A DNA stretch of 46,819 bases from an uncultured Faecalibacterium sp. (lineage in GTDB: Bacteria; Bacillota; Clostridia; Oscillospirales; Ruminococcaceae): positions 1 to 46,819 of the forward strand of contig CAKSZS010000016.1 of the NCBI GenBank assembly GCA_934525845.1, read 5' to 3'. The first letter of the stretch is position 1, and every line of letters starts with the position of its first letter. The notes beneath the pieces were generated by a model. The model did no database searches. It had not been told where the DNA came from and was given only the letters and a program-made list of their open reading frames with translations. A program made the position numbers and the translations under genes. Shown in pieces: positions 1-8,281 of this stretch.

Positions 1-44
1 TTCGCTGGAAACGGCGCGTGAAAATAGGTAGTCGCCGACTTGAA
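1..44 (+). rRNA. rrf: 5S ribosomal RNA, 3' end (partial)
   Basis: The first ~41 bases (GCTGGAAACGGC, then GTGAAAATAGGTAGTCGCCG, then ACTT) match the conserved 3' part of a clostridial 5S rRNA: the GGAAAC of the distal helix, the AATAGGTAG loop-E segment and the closing strand of helix I. A perfect terminator hairpin follows directly, as expected at the end of an rRNA operon. The rest of the gene lies outside the window, so the 5' strand of helix I cannot be checked. The 3' end is placed by analogy. Identified by pattern only. Confidence 0.68.
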
Positions 45-47
45 CAG

Positions 48-81
48 AAAGCCCTGAGACGTTTGTCTCAGGGCTTTCTTG
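48..81 (+). terminator. Rho-independent terminator after the 5S rRNA
   Basis: Perfect 13-bp stem (AAAGCCCTGAGAC at 48-60, its complement at 65-77) with a GTTT loop, followed by CTTGTTT. It closes the transcript entering from the left edge. Confidence 0.85.
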
Positions 82-154
82 TTTGTACTTGGCTTGCAGC
101 GGCGGCGGTTTCGTCGGCCTGGGGCGGTATGCCCGGTGCAAAGCAAGTGCAGAG

Positions 155-203
155 ACAAAAGAAGCGGCTCCGCCGAGTTGAGCATTCAACGTGACGGAGC
201 CGC
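155..203 (-). terminator. Terminator of fba
   Basis: Read on the minus strand, a stem formed by GCGGCTCCG (164-172) and CGGAGCCGC (195-203) encloses an inner GTTGA/TCAAC stem and is followed by TTCTTTTGTCT. It lies ~45 bases after the fba stop codon. Confidence 0.75.
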
Positions 204-246
204 ATAGTTTATTGGGTGGAGTATCCTTTAAGATAGGAGCTGCTGC

Positions 247-1110
247 TTAGCCCTTGCCTGCACAGCCGAACAGCTCGATCTTCTCCTTGCACTTGGCCTC
301 GATGGCCTTTGCGCCGGGAGCCAGCAGCTTGCGGGGGTCGAAGCCCTTGCCCTGCTGATCCTTGCCTTCTTCGATGTACTTGCGGGTAGCCTCAGCGAAG
401 ACCAGCTGGCACTCGGTGTTGATGTTGATCTTGGAAACGCCCAGGCTGATGGCCTTTGCGATCATCTCATCGGGGATGCCGGTGCCGCCATGCAGGACCA
501 GAGGAATGTTGTTGGTTGCCTTGTGGATACGATCCAGAGCCTCGAAGTCCAGACCCTTCCAGTTGGCCGGGTAGACGCCATGGATGTTGCCGATGCCGGC
601 AGCCAGGAAGTCAACGCCCAGCTCGGTGATCTTTGCGCACTCTGCGGGGTCTGCGATCTCGCCAGCGCCCACAACGCCGTCCTCGACGCCGCCGATGGAA
701 CCGACTTCGGCCTCAATGCTCAGGCCCTTGGCGTGTGCCAGAGCGACCAGCTCCTTGGTCTTTTCCACATTCTCCTCGATGGAGTAGTGGCTGCCATCGA
801 ACATGATAGAAGAGAAACCGGCCTCGATGCAGGCTTTGCAGCCTTCGTAGGTGCCGTGATCCAGATGCAGGGCAACGGGAACGGTGATGCCCATGGAATC
901 AACCATGGCGCTGACCATGGCAGCAACAGTCTTGAAACCGGTCATGTACTTGCCTGCGCCCTCAGAGACACCCAGGATCACGGGGCTCTTCATTTCCTCA
1001 CAGGCGGTCAGGACGGCCTTGGTCCACTCCAGATTGTTGATGTTGAACTGAGGCACACCGTAGTGGCCATCGCGTGCTTTGAGCAGCATTTCGGTTGCAT
1101 TTACCAACAT
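247..1110 (-). CDS. fba: Class II fructose-1,6-bisphosphate aldolase
   Basis: A 287-residue zinc-dependent aldolase. It interconverts fructose 1,6-bisphosphate with glyceraldehyde 3-phosphate and dihydroxyacetone phosphate in cytosolic glycolysis/gluconeogenesis. Visible class II features in order: LHLDHG with Asp84 and zinc ligand His85, FDGS at 104-107, AEVG near 135, NIHG with His178 as zinc ligand, and LHGGTG with His207 as third zinc ligand and phosphate-loop glycines. Length is normal for the short FbaA/GatY-like class. The start is supported by GTGGAGGTAATGAATA just upstream on the minus strand. A promoter with a perfect 17-base spacer and a terminator flank it, so it is monocistronic. 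Paralogues of this fold include tagatose-bisphosphate aldolase, but the lack of sugar-alcohol genes nearby favours the glycolytic enzyme. Confidence 0.93.
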   Translation of the reverse strand: MLVNATEMLLKARDGHYGVPQFNINNLEWTKAVLTACEEMKSPVILGVSEGAGKYMTGFKTVAAMVSAMVDSMGITVPVALHLDHGTYEGCKACIEAGFSSIMFDGSHYSIEENVEKTKELVALAHAKGLSIEAEVGSIGGVEDGVVGAGEIADPAECAKITELGVDFLAAGIGNIHGVYPANWKGLDFEALDRIHKATNNIPLVLHGGTGIPDEMIAKAISLGVSKININTECQLVFAEATRKYIEEGKDQQGKGFDPRKLLAPGAKAIEAKCKEKIELFGCAGKG

Positions 1111-1191
1111 TATTCATTACCTCCACAAATTGATTGGGGTTTTGGCTGTACCATGCCCACTTTGCGCATGGTTTAACAAACCTACAATGGT

Positions 1192-1220
1192 AGTATACCC
1201 CAAACCTCGCTTAAAATCAA
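1192..1220 (-). promoter_or_regulatory. Sigma-A promoter of fba
   Basis: On the minus strand TTGATT (complement of 1215-1220) is followed after 17 bases by TATACT (complement of 1192-1197), ~80 bases before the fba start. Confidence 0.7.
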
Positions 1221-1366
1221 TCCAAACGGGAGGCTTTTCTGCGCAAACACCAGACGAAAAAGACCCTGCTTTTTGTGACGGAGTGCCGAAAGACAGACAA
1301 GTGCACCAATTTTCCATGGAAAATGCAACCGGAAAGCGGGCAGAAGCAGAGAAAAACAACGGAAAA

Positions 1367-1649
1367 TTTTCCACGGGATTTCACATTCGGCAAAATGTCA
1401 TTGGAGGAATTTTCAAAAAAATGTGATTTCGGATGAAAAAATTGTCGATTTTCGAAATGAGAAATTACAAATTGTACGGAGACTGACGGCGGGGGTCGAT
1501 TTGAATTGTGGAAAACTATGTGGAAAATGTTTAATTCCACAGAGAAAACAGGCTTTGAACCAAAACTTTTGAACGGATTCCACAGAGTTTTCCACTTGTG
1601 GAAAAAATAGGGGCCGTTTACGAAATGTATAAGCGGATTTTGTGGAAAA
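1367..1649. promoter_or_regulatory. AT-rich gap with a cluster of DnaA-box-like TTTTCCACA motifs
   Basis: The 822-base gap between fba and rlmB holds no convincing gene. It is far more AT-rich than its surroundings. TTTTCCACA (equivalent to TGTGGAAAA) fits the relaxed DnaA-box consensus TTWTNCACA. Full copies lie on the minus strand at 1507-1515, 1519-1527, 1597-1605 and 1641-1649. One-mismatch versions lie at 1367-1375, 1533-1541, 1576-1584 and 1588-1596. The pair 1588-1605 forms a palindrome. Bases ~1408-1480 are almost pure A/T and could melt easily. There is no dnaA or dnaN nearby. The role is inference: DnaA titration, a DnaA-controlled promoter region, or an origin (see finding). Confidence 0.5.
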
Positions 1650-1806
1650 CTTTTTCTGTCGGCAAAATGGCAGGAGCAGAGCACAGCGGGGTGGAGAAAA
1701 ACGGCAGGCCCTCCGGAAAGGAGTCCTGGGACGGAAGAAAGTCTGCGAAAATTCTGCGGAAGAACCGACAAAAAGCGGCTTTTGGCTGGCAATGCGGGGC
1801 GGCTTA

Positions 1807-1815
1807 TGTTATACT
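1807..1815 (+). promoter_or_regulatory. Possible extended -10 promoter of rlmB
   Basis: TGTTATACT is an extended -10 element (TGn plus TATACT) lying 118 bases before the rlmB start. No good -35 is visible, so this is tentative. Confidence 0.4.
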
Positions 1816-1932
1816 TTATTTTGGATCATCAGCCGCAAAACAGTTCGGCTTCTGCGCGGAGAGGACCTCTGCGGGAAGCATTCGGGAAGGCGGAAGGCCG
1901 TCTTCCGATAGAAACAAAAGGAGAACGATACA

Positions 1933-2742
1933 ATGGAAGAAAAGAATCAGCCGCGCCGTCCGCGCCGCAGTCCGGAAGACGCACAGCCGAAAAACGAAAG
2001 CCTGATCTATGGCAAAAACCCCGTGACCGAACTGCTGAAGAGCGGTTCCGGTGTGGATACGGTGCTCCTTGCAGAAGGCATGGCACCGGCTGTGGCGGCG
2101 TACTATACGGCTCTGGCGAAGGAAGCCGGTGCCACGGTCAAGCGGGTGCACCCCAACAAACTGCGCCTGATGACCGGTACTGAGAGCCATCAGGGCGTGG
2201 CGGCGTTTGCCAGCGAGATCGAATATGTTACCGTGGAAGAACTGCTGGCGGCGGCGAAGGCCAAGGGCGAGCCGCCCTTCCTGGTGCTGAGTGACGGCAT
2301 TGAGGATCCGCACAATCTGGGCGCGGTGATGCGCAGTGCGCTGCTGTGCGGTGCCCACGGCATCGTGATCCCCAAGCGGGGCGGTGCCTCGGTGACCCCG
2401 ACGGTCATCAAATCCAGCGCCGGTGCCGCCGAGCGTCTGCCGGTGGCGCGCGTGGCCAACATCGGGGAGACCATCCGCCGACTGAAAGAGCAGGGCGTGT
2501 TCGTTTACTGTGCGGATATGGACGGTGTTTCTCTGCGGAAGAACAATCTGACCGGCCCCATCGCACTGGTATTGGGCAGCGAGGGCAGTGGTGTTTCTCA
2601 GCTGGTGAAAAAGCTGTGCGATGGTGTGGTGCGCCTGGATATGGCGGCACCGGGCACTGGCGTGGACAGCTACAACGTCTCGGTCGCAGCGGGAATCATC
2701 CTGTATGAGATCCAGACCCAGCGTGCGGCGAAGAACGCTTAA
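1933..2742 (+). CDS. rlmB: 23S rRNA (guanosine-2'-O-)-methyltransferase RlmB/TrmH family
   Basis: A 269-residue SpoU/TrmH (SPOUT) methyltransferase that probably 2'-O-methylates a guanosine of 23S rRNA (G2251 in E. coli numbering) using S-adenosylmethionine. After a basic, disordered start (EEKNQPRRPRRSPED), the substrate-binding domain starts at LIYGKNPVTELL. The three SpoU motifs follow: DPHNLGAVMRSA (motif 1, Asn/Arg), LVLGSEGSGV (motif 2) and DSYNVSVAAGI (motif 3), which build the trefoil knot and cofactor site. Start supported by AAAGGAGAACGATACA before ATG. In many Clostridia rlmB sits beside cysS and the mini-RNase III gene; here it stands next to an unrelated membrane protein gene 49 bases downstream. 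Another rRNA or tRNA target cannot be excluded. Confidence 0.88.
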   Translation: MEEKNQPRRPRRSPEDAQPKNESLIYGKNPVTELLKSGSGVDTVLLAEGMAPAVAAYYTALAKEAGATVKRVHPNKLRLMTGTESHQGVAAFASEIEYVTVEELLAAAKAKGEPPFLVLSDGIEDPHNLGAVMRSALLCGAHGIVIPKRGGASVTPTVIKSSAGAAERLPVARVANIGETIRRLKEQGVFVYCADMDGVSLRKNNLTGPIALVLGSEGSGVSQLVKKLCDGVVRLDMAAPGTGVDSYNVSVAAGIILYEIQTQRAAKNA

Positions 2743-2791
2743 GCCGGAAACCGATCCGTAACTCCATCAAAGATAAGCAGGAGGGACAAGG

Positions 2792-5404
2792 ATGCCGAAG
2801 AATACGAACGATCACGGGAGCCAGTCGATGGATCAGGAGACGCGCTTCCGCGACTTTTTCACGACCTCAGTGGTGGATATTCCGGCCGAAATGGTGCGCC
2901 GGGAGGCAGAGCAGCGGGAAAAGGAAGCACACAAGGGGGTGCTGGGGCGGCTGTTCGGTCGTACCGGCAGGGAAGAACCGCAGGCCGCGCCGGGGCTGGA
3001 GCTGCCCACCGGGGAGATCCTGCTGGGAGCGGATGCCAGACCGGAAGCGGAGGAAGATCTTGCGCTGAATCTGCGCACCGCAGACCCGGGGGCCGATCTG
3101 CCCCAGCCTCCGGCGGAACCGGGGCCTGCGCCGCAGGCAGCGGTGCAGCAGGATGCCGGATCCCCGAAGGAGCCGCCAAAGCCGGCACGGCGGGCGGCGC
3201 CCAGACACGAAGCGCCCCGGCACGAGAAAAAGAACAAGCGGAAGGAACCGCTTCTGCCGCAGGAAAAGCAGGAACGCCGCGAGATGCAGGCCTTCCGGGA
3301 AATGCTCAACGGCATGGAGAACAGGGAGCCGCCCGCAGCATCGCAGCCGGAAACGGCACCGGAAAACCGGACGGAGATCGTGTTTGCGGCGACCCGGCAG
3401 AAGCCGGAACCGAAATCGGTGTTCCAGATGTTCGGCAGCGGAACGGACGAACGAACGACGGTGCAGGCTTCGGAGGAAGAGCTGGATTCTGCACCGCGGT
3501 TCATTCCGGAACCGGAAACGGAGCCGCAGAATGCGCCTGTACCGGATAAAGAGGATACCATGAGCCTGCCGCTGCTGACCACTGAAGAAGCGGCAGAACC
3601 GGCAGCAGAGCCGGACGTCCCGGAGACGGACGGGAAGGAGACAGACGCCGCCCAGCCGACGGCAGCGGAAGAAGTGCCGCCGGAAGAACCGGCTGTGCCG
3701 GAGACTCCGCAGGAGCGGCTGCACCGTATGAATGCTGAGCTGACCCTGCGCTGTGTGCTGAGCGGCATTCTGGCCGTGGTACTGCTGCATTTCGGCCTGG
3801 CGGCGGATCGTCTGCTGCCGCCGGTGGCATCGTTGGATCCGGATGTGGCACCGGCAGCGTTTTATGCGGCCAACCTGCTGCTGTATGCGGCCAGCCTTGT
3901 GATGGGCTATCCGGTCCTGCGGGATGGCCTGCGCGGGCTGAAAGAGCGTCCTTCGGCAGAGACGATGCCGGCGCTGGCCGCTGCTGCAGGTCTGCTGCAG
4001 GCGGTCGTGGCACTGCTCACGGCCGGTTCCTACCGCGCAACGCAGGGGCTTTCTCTGCTGACCGGTGCTGCGGCGCTGGGGCTGTTCCTGGCGCTGCTGG
4101 GCAGCCGCATCCTGCTGACAGCGGTACAGTCTGGGTATGAGCTGGTGTCCGGCGAGATCGGAACACGATGTGCATACCGGGTCAAGGACAAGGATCTGAT
4201 CCGCGCTCTGGCACGGGATCTGGAAGAAAAAGACCCCTGGGTGCTGCTGAGCCGTGTCCGGGAGACCGAAGAAAACTTTGTGGAAAAGAGCTTGAGCGAG
4301 CGTGCCAGTGAGCGCCGCACCCGGAAGATCGCCTACATCCTGCTGGGCGTGGCTGTGTTCAGCGGGCTGGCCTGCCTGATCGTGGGACGGGACATCAAGC
4401 TTGCAGCTGCTGCCATGGCGGCGGTGCTGTGCATGGGGGCACCGCTGTCCTCCACGCTGGTGGCCGGCGTTGCGGCTCTGCGCCTGCAGCGCACCGCTGC
4501 AGCATTCGGCGCAGTGGTGCCCGGCTGGTCTGCCATCGAAGAGCTGGGCGGCATTGACACCATCGAGGTGGATTCTGATGAGCTGTTCCCCTCCGACAGC
4601 GTGGAACTGAAGGACATCCGCATCTTCAAGGGCGGACGCATTGACCGTGCCATCCTGTATGCGGCCAGCGTTCTCCACGAAAGCTGCGAGACCCTGTGGG
4701 GAATGCTGCAGCAGATCATTGAGGGACGCACGGACATCCTGTTCCCGGTCAAGGATCTGGAAATTCACCACGGACTGGGCTTTTCGGCCTGGTGCGACAA
4801 CAACCGGGTGCTCATCGGCAACCGCCGCTATATGGAGCAGGAAGGAGTGCCGCTGCCGGAAGAAGAGTACGAAAAGGAGCACTCCAAAAATGGAGAGCTG
4901 CAGATCCTGTATCTGGCGGTGTCCGGCAGCCTGCACGCAATGTTCGTCCTGCGCTATGTGGGCGGACGCAACGTGAAAAAGAGTCTGGAGGGTCTCAAGC
5001 GGGAGAATATCCGGCTGCTGGTCAATTGTCTGGATCCCAGCCTGACGGCAAAGCATATTACAGAGGCCTATCATCTGCCGGAAGATATGGTCGTTCTGCT
5101 GGATCAGGAGCAGTGTGCGGCGGTGGAACATTCGGACGCTGCAGCGGACGGGGACTGCTGTATGTACCACGCCAAGGGCTTTGCCAGTATGACCGGCGGC
5201 CTGCAGGCGGCTGACCGTGCCCAGAATGCGGAGACTGCCGCCACGACCGTACAGATCGTCTCGGTGATCTTCTCAGCAGCCATTGCGCTGCTGCTGACCA
5301 GTGCGGGCAGCATCTGGCAGATGGGCGTGGCCACAGTGCTGATGTATCAGGCAGGCTGGTCCGGTTTGAGCATCGCCGTTTGCGCACTGAAACAGCATAA
5401 CTGA
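2792..5404 (+). CDS. Large membrane protein, apparent P-type ATPase pseudoenzyme with a long disordered N-terminus
   Basis: 870 residues. Residues 1-315 are acidic and Pro/Ala/Glu-rich with basic patches and look disordered and cytosolic. Then come membrane segments near 319-337, 354-376, 392-412, 421-445, 512-532 and 534-562, and two more near 822-842 and 846-866. The part after ~505 follows the layout of heavy-metal P-type ATPases. GAPLSSTLVAGVAAL is at the place of the CPC/CPx helix. The stretch EELGGIDTIEVDSDELF is at the place of the phosphorylation motif, with Asp594 kept but DKTGT changed to DSDEL. VLIGNRRYM (GNRRYM 676-681) matches the GNRxLM of the nucleotide-binding domain. The TGES, TGDN and GDGxND motifs are missing, so catalysis is unlikely. 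Role unknown: perhaps a membrane scaffold or sensor. RBS AGGAGGGACAAGG before ATG. Confidence 0.72.
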   Translation: MPKNTNDHGSQSMDQETRFRDFFTTSVVDIPAEMVRREAEQREKEAHKGVLGRLFGRTGREEPQAAPGLELPTGEILLGADARPEAEEDLALNLRTADPGADLPQPPAEPGPAPQAAVQQDAGSPKEPPKPARRAAPRHEAPRHEKKNKRKEPLLPQEKQERREMQAFREMLNGMENREPPAASQPETAPENRTEIVFAATRQKPEPKSVFQMFGSGTDERTTVQASEEELDSAPRFIPEPETEPQNAPVPDKEDTMSLPLLTTEEAAEPAAEPDVPETDGKETDAAQPTAAEEVPPEEPAVPETPQERLHRMNAELTLRCVLSGILAVVLLHFGLAADRLLPPVASLDPDVAPAAFYAANLLLYAASLVMGYPVLRDGLRGLKERPSAETMPALAAAAGLLQAVVALLTAGSYRATQGLSLLTGAAALGLFLALLGSRILLTAVQSGYELVSGEIGTRCAYRVKDKDLIRALARDLEEKDPWVLLSRVRETEENFVEKSLSERASERRTRKIAYILLGVAVFSGLACLIVGRDIKLAAAAMAAVLCMGAPLSSTLVAGVAALRLQRTAAAFGAVVPGWSAIEELGGIDTIEVDSDELFPSDSVELKDIRIFKGGRIDRAILYAASVLHESCETLWGMLQQIIEGRTDILFPVKDLEIHHGLGFSAWCDNNRVLIGNRRYMEQEGVPLPEEEYEKEHSKNGELQILYLAVSGSLHAMFVLRYVGGRNVKKSLEGLKRENIRLLVNCLDPSLTAKHITEAYHLPEDMVVLLDQEQCAAVEHSDAAADGDCCMYHAKGFASMTGGLQAADRAQNAETAATTVQIVSVIFSAAIALLLTSAGSIWQMGVATVLMYQAGWSGLSIAVCALKQHN

Positions 5405-5798
5405 AAAGAATTCCGGACTATTGCAGCGCTGTTCACCAGGGGAACACGGATCGAAAAGGAGCACGAGCAGCCGCAGGTCTGGCAGTGCCGGAACGGCGGC
5501 TGCCCCTCCAGCGGCAAGTCGGCACCCCCTCAAGTGCACGGTCTGCGCACATCTCCAAAGCTGCTTTGAACGGAAAAAAATCAACCGACTGATCCACATA
5601 GAAAAGCGGGACGGCGAAAGCTGTCCCGCTTTTTGCTGCTGGATAACTGTATCTGACCGGGTTGTGGACCGGTAGCTTTCTCCTCGGACACGAATCGGGC
5701 CATTCCATCGCCCGCCCTATTGCCCTGCGGGCAACAGGGTCCCACCCCAGCGGACGGTCCTCAGAGAAACTCCCGGTCCATAACCATACAAACGGGTA
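5405..5798. other. Gap with no convincing gene
   Basis: A 394-base gap after the P-type ATPase-like gene. Short open frames are present on both strands but none has a ribosome binding site or recognisable product. It contains the terminator at 5602-5635 and an inverted repeat CCCTaTTGCCC/GGGCAAcAGGG at 5715-5739 without a T-run. Confidence 0.5.
5602..5635 (+). terminator. Rho-independent terminator, possibly bidirectional
   Basis: AAAAGCGGGAC and GTCCCGCTTTTT flank a 10-base loop. The A and T flanks let it work on either strand. It lies ~200 bases after the 870-residue gene. Confidence 0.7.
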
Positions 5799-5984
5799 TT
5801 ACCGCAGGCGCGGCAGTTCAGGCAGAAAGATCACGGTGCCCCGAGCGGAGTACACCAGCTGCCGTACGGCGCAGCTGTAGAGCAGGAGCAGCACGGCCAG
5901 AAACAGCGCGGCCAGTGCCAGCCGCCGCAGCCAGCGCCCTCGCTGTGGGTGGGAAAAGGCAAAAGTACCGGGTCTGCGCCGCAT
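5799..5984 (-). CDS. Small single-pass membrane protein
   Basis: 61 residues: a basic head rich in Arg (MRRRPGTFAFSHPQRGRW), one hydrophobic segment (about residues 20-40, LALAALFLAVLLLLY), then a short tail ending ELPRLR. The start has a near-perfect ribosome binding site on the minus strand (AAAAAGGAGGCTTTCC before ATG), which is why this short frame is taken as real. It is transcribed divergently from rnz across a ~110-base gap. The positive-inside rule predicts a cytosolic N-terminus. No family recognised and no function suggested. Confidence 0.6.
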   Translation of the reverse strand: MRRRPGTFAFSHPQRGRWLRRLALAALFLAVLLLLYSCAVRQLVYSARGTVIFLPELPRLR

Positions 5985-6095
5985 GGAAAGCCTCCTTTTT
6001 GGAACGGTTTGCCCATTCTATGCGGGAAGTCCCCCTTGTTGTGCAGCCGGCGGCTGTGATAAGATAAGAAGGAAATGAGAAAAAGGAGAATTGCG

Positions 6096-7022
6096 ATGCT
6101 GACGATCACACTGCTGGGAACGGCGGCTACCATGCCGCTGCCGGATCGCGCCCTGAGTGCAGCGTTTGCAGAGTGCGGCGGACACGCTGCTCTGTTTGAC
6201 TGCGGGGAGGGAACGCAGGCGGCGGCCCGCCGCGCGGGGGTCAACCTGATGCGGATGGATGTTCTCTGCCTGACCCATTACCACGGCGACCATATTTTCG
6301 GCCTGCCGGGCCTGCTGCAGACGCTGGGCTGCCAGGAACGCACACGCCCCCTGACCATTCTGGGGCCGAAGGGATTGGCGGAAGTGTGGGCGGCAATGCG
6401 GGCGCTGACGGGGCCGCTGCCGTATCCGGTGCAGCTGAAGGAAGCTGCCGAGCCGTTTCTGCTGGAAACGATGGCCCCGGGCTGGCCGGCCGGGGTGCGG
6501 CTGGTGCCGTTCCGGACAAAACACCGGGTGCCCAGTGTGGGCTACCGGCTGGAACTGCCCCGGGCAGGAAAATTCGATCCGGCCAAGGCCCGGGCGCTGG
6601 GCGTGCCGGTGCAGCAGTGGAAACTTTTGCAGCGGGGAGAATCGGTGCAGGTGGGGGAGTGCGCAGTCTCTCCCGCGCAGGTGCTGGGTGCTCCGCGCCG
6701 GGGTCTGAGCGTGGTGTTTTCCGGCGACACCACGCCGTGTGCCGCACTGGAGCAGGCCGCGCAGGGCACCGACCTGCTGATCTGTGATGCGACCTATGGC
6801 CTGCCGGAACAGGAGCCGCAGGCAAAGCAGTGGGGGCACAGCACCTTCGGGCAGAGCGCGGCACTGGCCGCGAGAGCGGGCGCACAGCGGCTCTGGCTGA
6901 CCCACTATTCCCCCATGATCACCGACCCGGAAGAGTACCTGCCGCTGGCGCAGGAAATTTTCCCGGCGGCGGAATGCGGCTTTGACGGCAAACGCATCAC
7001 CCTGCAGTTTAGGGAGGCGTGA
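6096..7022 (+). CDS. rnz: Ribonuclease Z (tRNA 3'-processing endonuclease)
   Basis: 308 residues, metallo-beta-lactamase fold. It cuts the 3' trailer from tRNA precursors that lack an encoded CCA. LLGTA at 6-10 and FDCGEGTQ at 34-41 are typical of RNase Z. The zinc-binding HxHxDH is HYHGDH at 61-66. GLPGLL follows, and FSGDTTPC and LTHYSPM further on supply later zinc ligands. An ATG at 6075 is in frame, but the AAAAGGAG sequence lies at the right distance only for ATG 6096, and the family begins just before the LGT motif. The stop overlaps the region of the cca ribosome binding site, so the two are co-transcribed. RNase Z makes the 3' end to which the next enzyme adds CCA. Confidence 0.93.
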   Translation: MLTITLLGTAATMPLPDRALSAAFAECGGHAALFDCGEGTQAAARRAGVNLMRMDVLCLTHYHGDHIFGLPGLLQTLGCQERTRPLTILGPKGLAEVWAAMRALTGPLPYPVQLKEAAEPFLLETMAPGWPAGVRLVPFRTKHRVPSVGYRLELPRAGKFDPAKARALGVPVQQWKLLQRGESVQVGECAVSPAQVLGAPRRGLSVVFSGDTTPCAALEQAAQGTDLLICDATYGLPEQEPQAKQWGHSTFGQSAALAARAGAQRLWLTHYSPMITDPEEYLPLAQEIFPAAECGFDGKRITLQFREA

Positions 7023-7024
7023 CG

Positions 7025-8281
7025 ATGCAGAAAATTCAAATGGACCCCGGTGCGGCGGCGCTGCTGGATGCCCTGCACGGGGCAGGCTATGCGGCCTATG
7101 CTGTAGGCGGCTGTGTGCGGGACGGCCTGCTGGGGCAGCGCCCACACGACTGGGACCTGTGTACCAGCGCCCTGCCGCAGCAGGTGATGGACCTGTTCGG
7201 TGCGGCGCAGTGCATCCCCACCGGGCTGCAGCATGGTACGGTCACGGTGAAGCAGGAGGGCGGATTGTATGAGATCACGACCTTCCGCACAGAAGGGACC
7301 TACAGTGACGGACGCCATCCGGATTCGGTGCAGTTCGTGCCGGAGGTAACGGAAGATCTGGCCCGGCGGGATTTCACGATCAACGCCATGGCCTACAACG
7401 AGACCGAGGGCCTTGTGGACCCCTTCGGCGGGCAGAACGACCTGCGCGAAGGGATCGTGCGTGCGGTGGGCGTGCCCCATCAGCGGTTCGAGGAGGACGC
7501 CCTGCGCATCCTGCGGCTGTACCGCTTTGCGGCGCGGTTCGGCTTTGCCATCGACCCGTCCACCGGGCAGGCGGCGGAGGAACTGTGTGCCCATCTGGAC
7601 TGCGTATCGGTGGAACGCATCGCGGAGGAACTGGCCAAACTGCTGGCGGCGCCCGCCCCTTCGAATTATCTGAATGAAAAAATACTCGGCGTTATCTTAC
7701 CGGAGCTTTCGACGGAAGCACTGGAAGCCGCAAAGCCGGTACTGAACGCCTGCCCGGCGGGCACGGAAGATCTGCCGGTCCGGCTGGCGGCGCTGCTGTA
7801 CAGCTTGGGCGAAATGGGCACCCGCAAGGTGCTCAAGCGCCTGCGCTATTCCAACGCCCTCATCGAGGAAACGGCGGTGCTGGTACGGGAGAGCGGGGCG
7901 GGTGAACCGGAAGCCCTTGTGATCTACACCCGCCGATTGCTAGGGAAATATGACCTGAAAACGGTGCAGCGGCTGGCGGCGCTGGGCACAGCCGTGGAGC
8001 CGGAGCGTGCGGCAGAATTTGCCGCGCTGGCCCAATTGGCCGGGCAGCTGGAGGCAGACGGCGTCTGCTGCCGGGTGAGTCAGCTGGCCGTGAATGGTCG
8101 GGACCTGATGGCAGCGGGCATCCCGGCGGGGCCGAAGCTCCGGCAGGTGCTGGAAGCCCTGCTGGATGCGGTCATCCGGGAACAGCTGCCCAACGAGCGG
8201 GAAGCTTTGTTGACACTGGCGCAGGAAATTACGGAAACCAATTGGCTTCCCCCGGTTGGGGGAAGCTGTCACCGCAGGTGA
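7025..8281 (+). CDS. cca: CCA-adding tRNA nucleotidyltransferase
   Basis: 418 residues, class II nucleotidyltransferase that adds or repairs the 3' CCA end of tRNA. Head domain: VGGCVRDGLL (Gly28-Gly29, Arg32) and HDWDLCTSALP with the two metal-binding Asp42 and Asp44, then RRDFTINAMAYN and RFEEDALRILRLYRFAARFGF of the neck. A GTG at 7019 overlaps the rnz stop but is only two bases from the GGGAGG; ATG 7025 has the right spacing and is preferred. Odd: the last ~12 codons (LPPVGGSCHRR) and the stop lie inside an intergenic palindromic repeat related to that between leuB and leuD, so the natural C-terminus seems to have been replaced or extended by the repeat. Confidence 0.92.
   Translation: MQKIQMDPGAAALLDALHGAGYAAYAVGGCVRDGLLGQRPHDWDLCTSALPQQVMDLFGAAQCIPTGLQHGTVTVKQEGGLYEITTFRTEGTYSDGRHPDSVQFVPEVTEDLARRDFTINAMAYNETEGLVDPFGGQNDLREGIVRAVGVPHQRFEEDALRILRLYRFAARFGFAIDPSTGQAAEELCAHLDCVSVERIAEELAKLLAAPAPSNYLNEKILGVILPELSTEALEAAKPVLNACPAGTEDLPVRLAALLYSLGEMGTRKVLKRLRYSNALIEETAVLVRESGAGEPEALVIYTRRLLGKYDLKTVQRLAALGTAVEPERAAEFAALAQLAGQLEADGVCCRVSQLAVNGRDLMAAGIPAGPKLRQVLEALLDAVIREQLPNEREALLTLAQEITETNWLPPVGGSCHRR

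Noticed and set aside
2867..5170. A 767-codon open frame on the minus strand
   Set aside because: Antisense to the P-type ATPase-like gene, His/Arg/Gln-rich composition typical of a reverse shadow in GC-rich DNA, no RBS.
5421..5675. 84-codon plus-strand frame with several Cys (CTVCAHLQSC)
   Set aside because: No ribosome binding site, reads through the terminator hairpin, no recognisable family; the zinc-ribbon look is weak.
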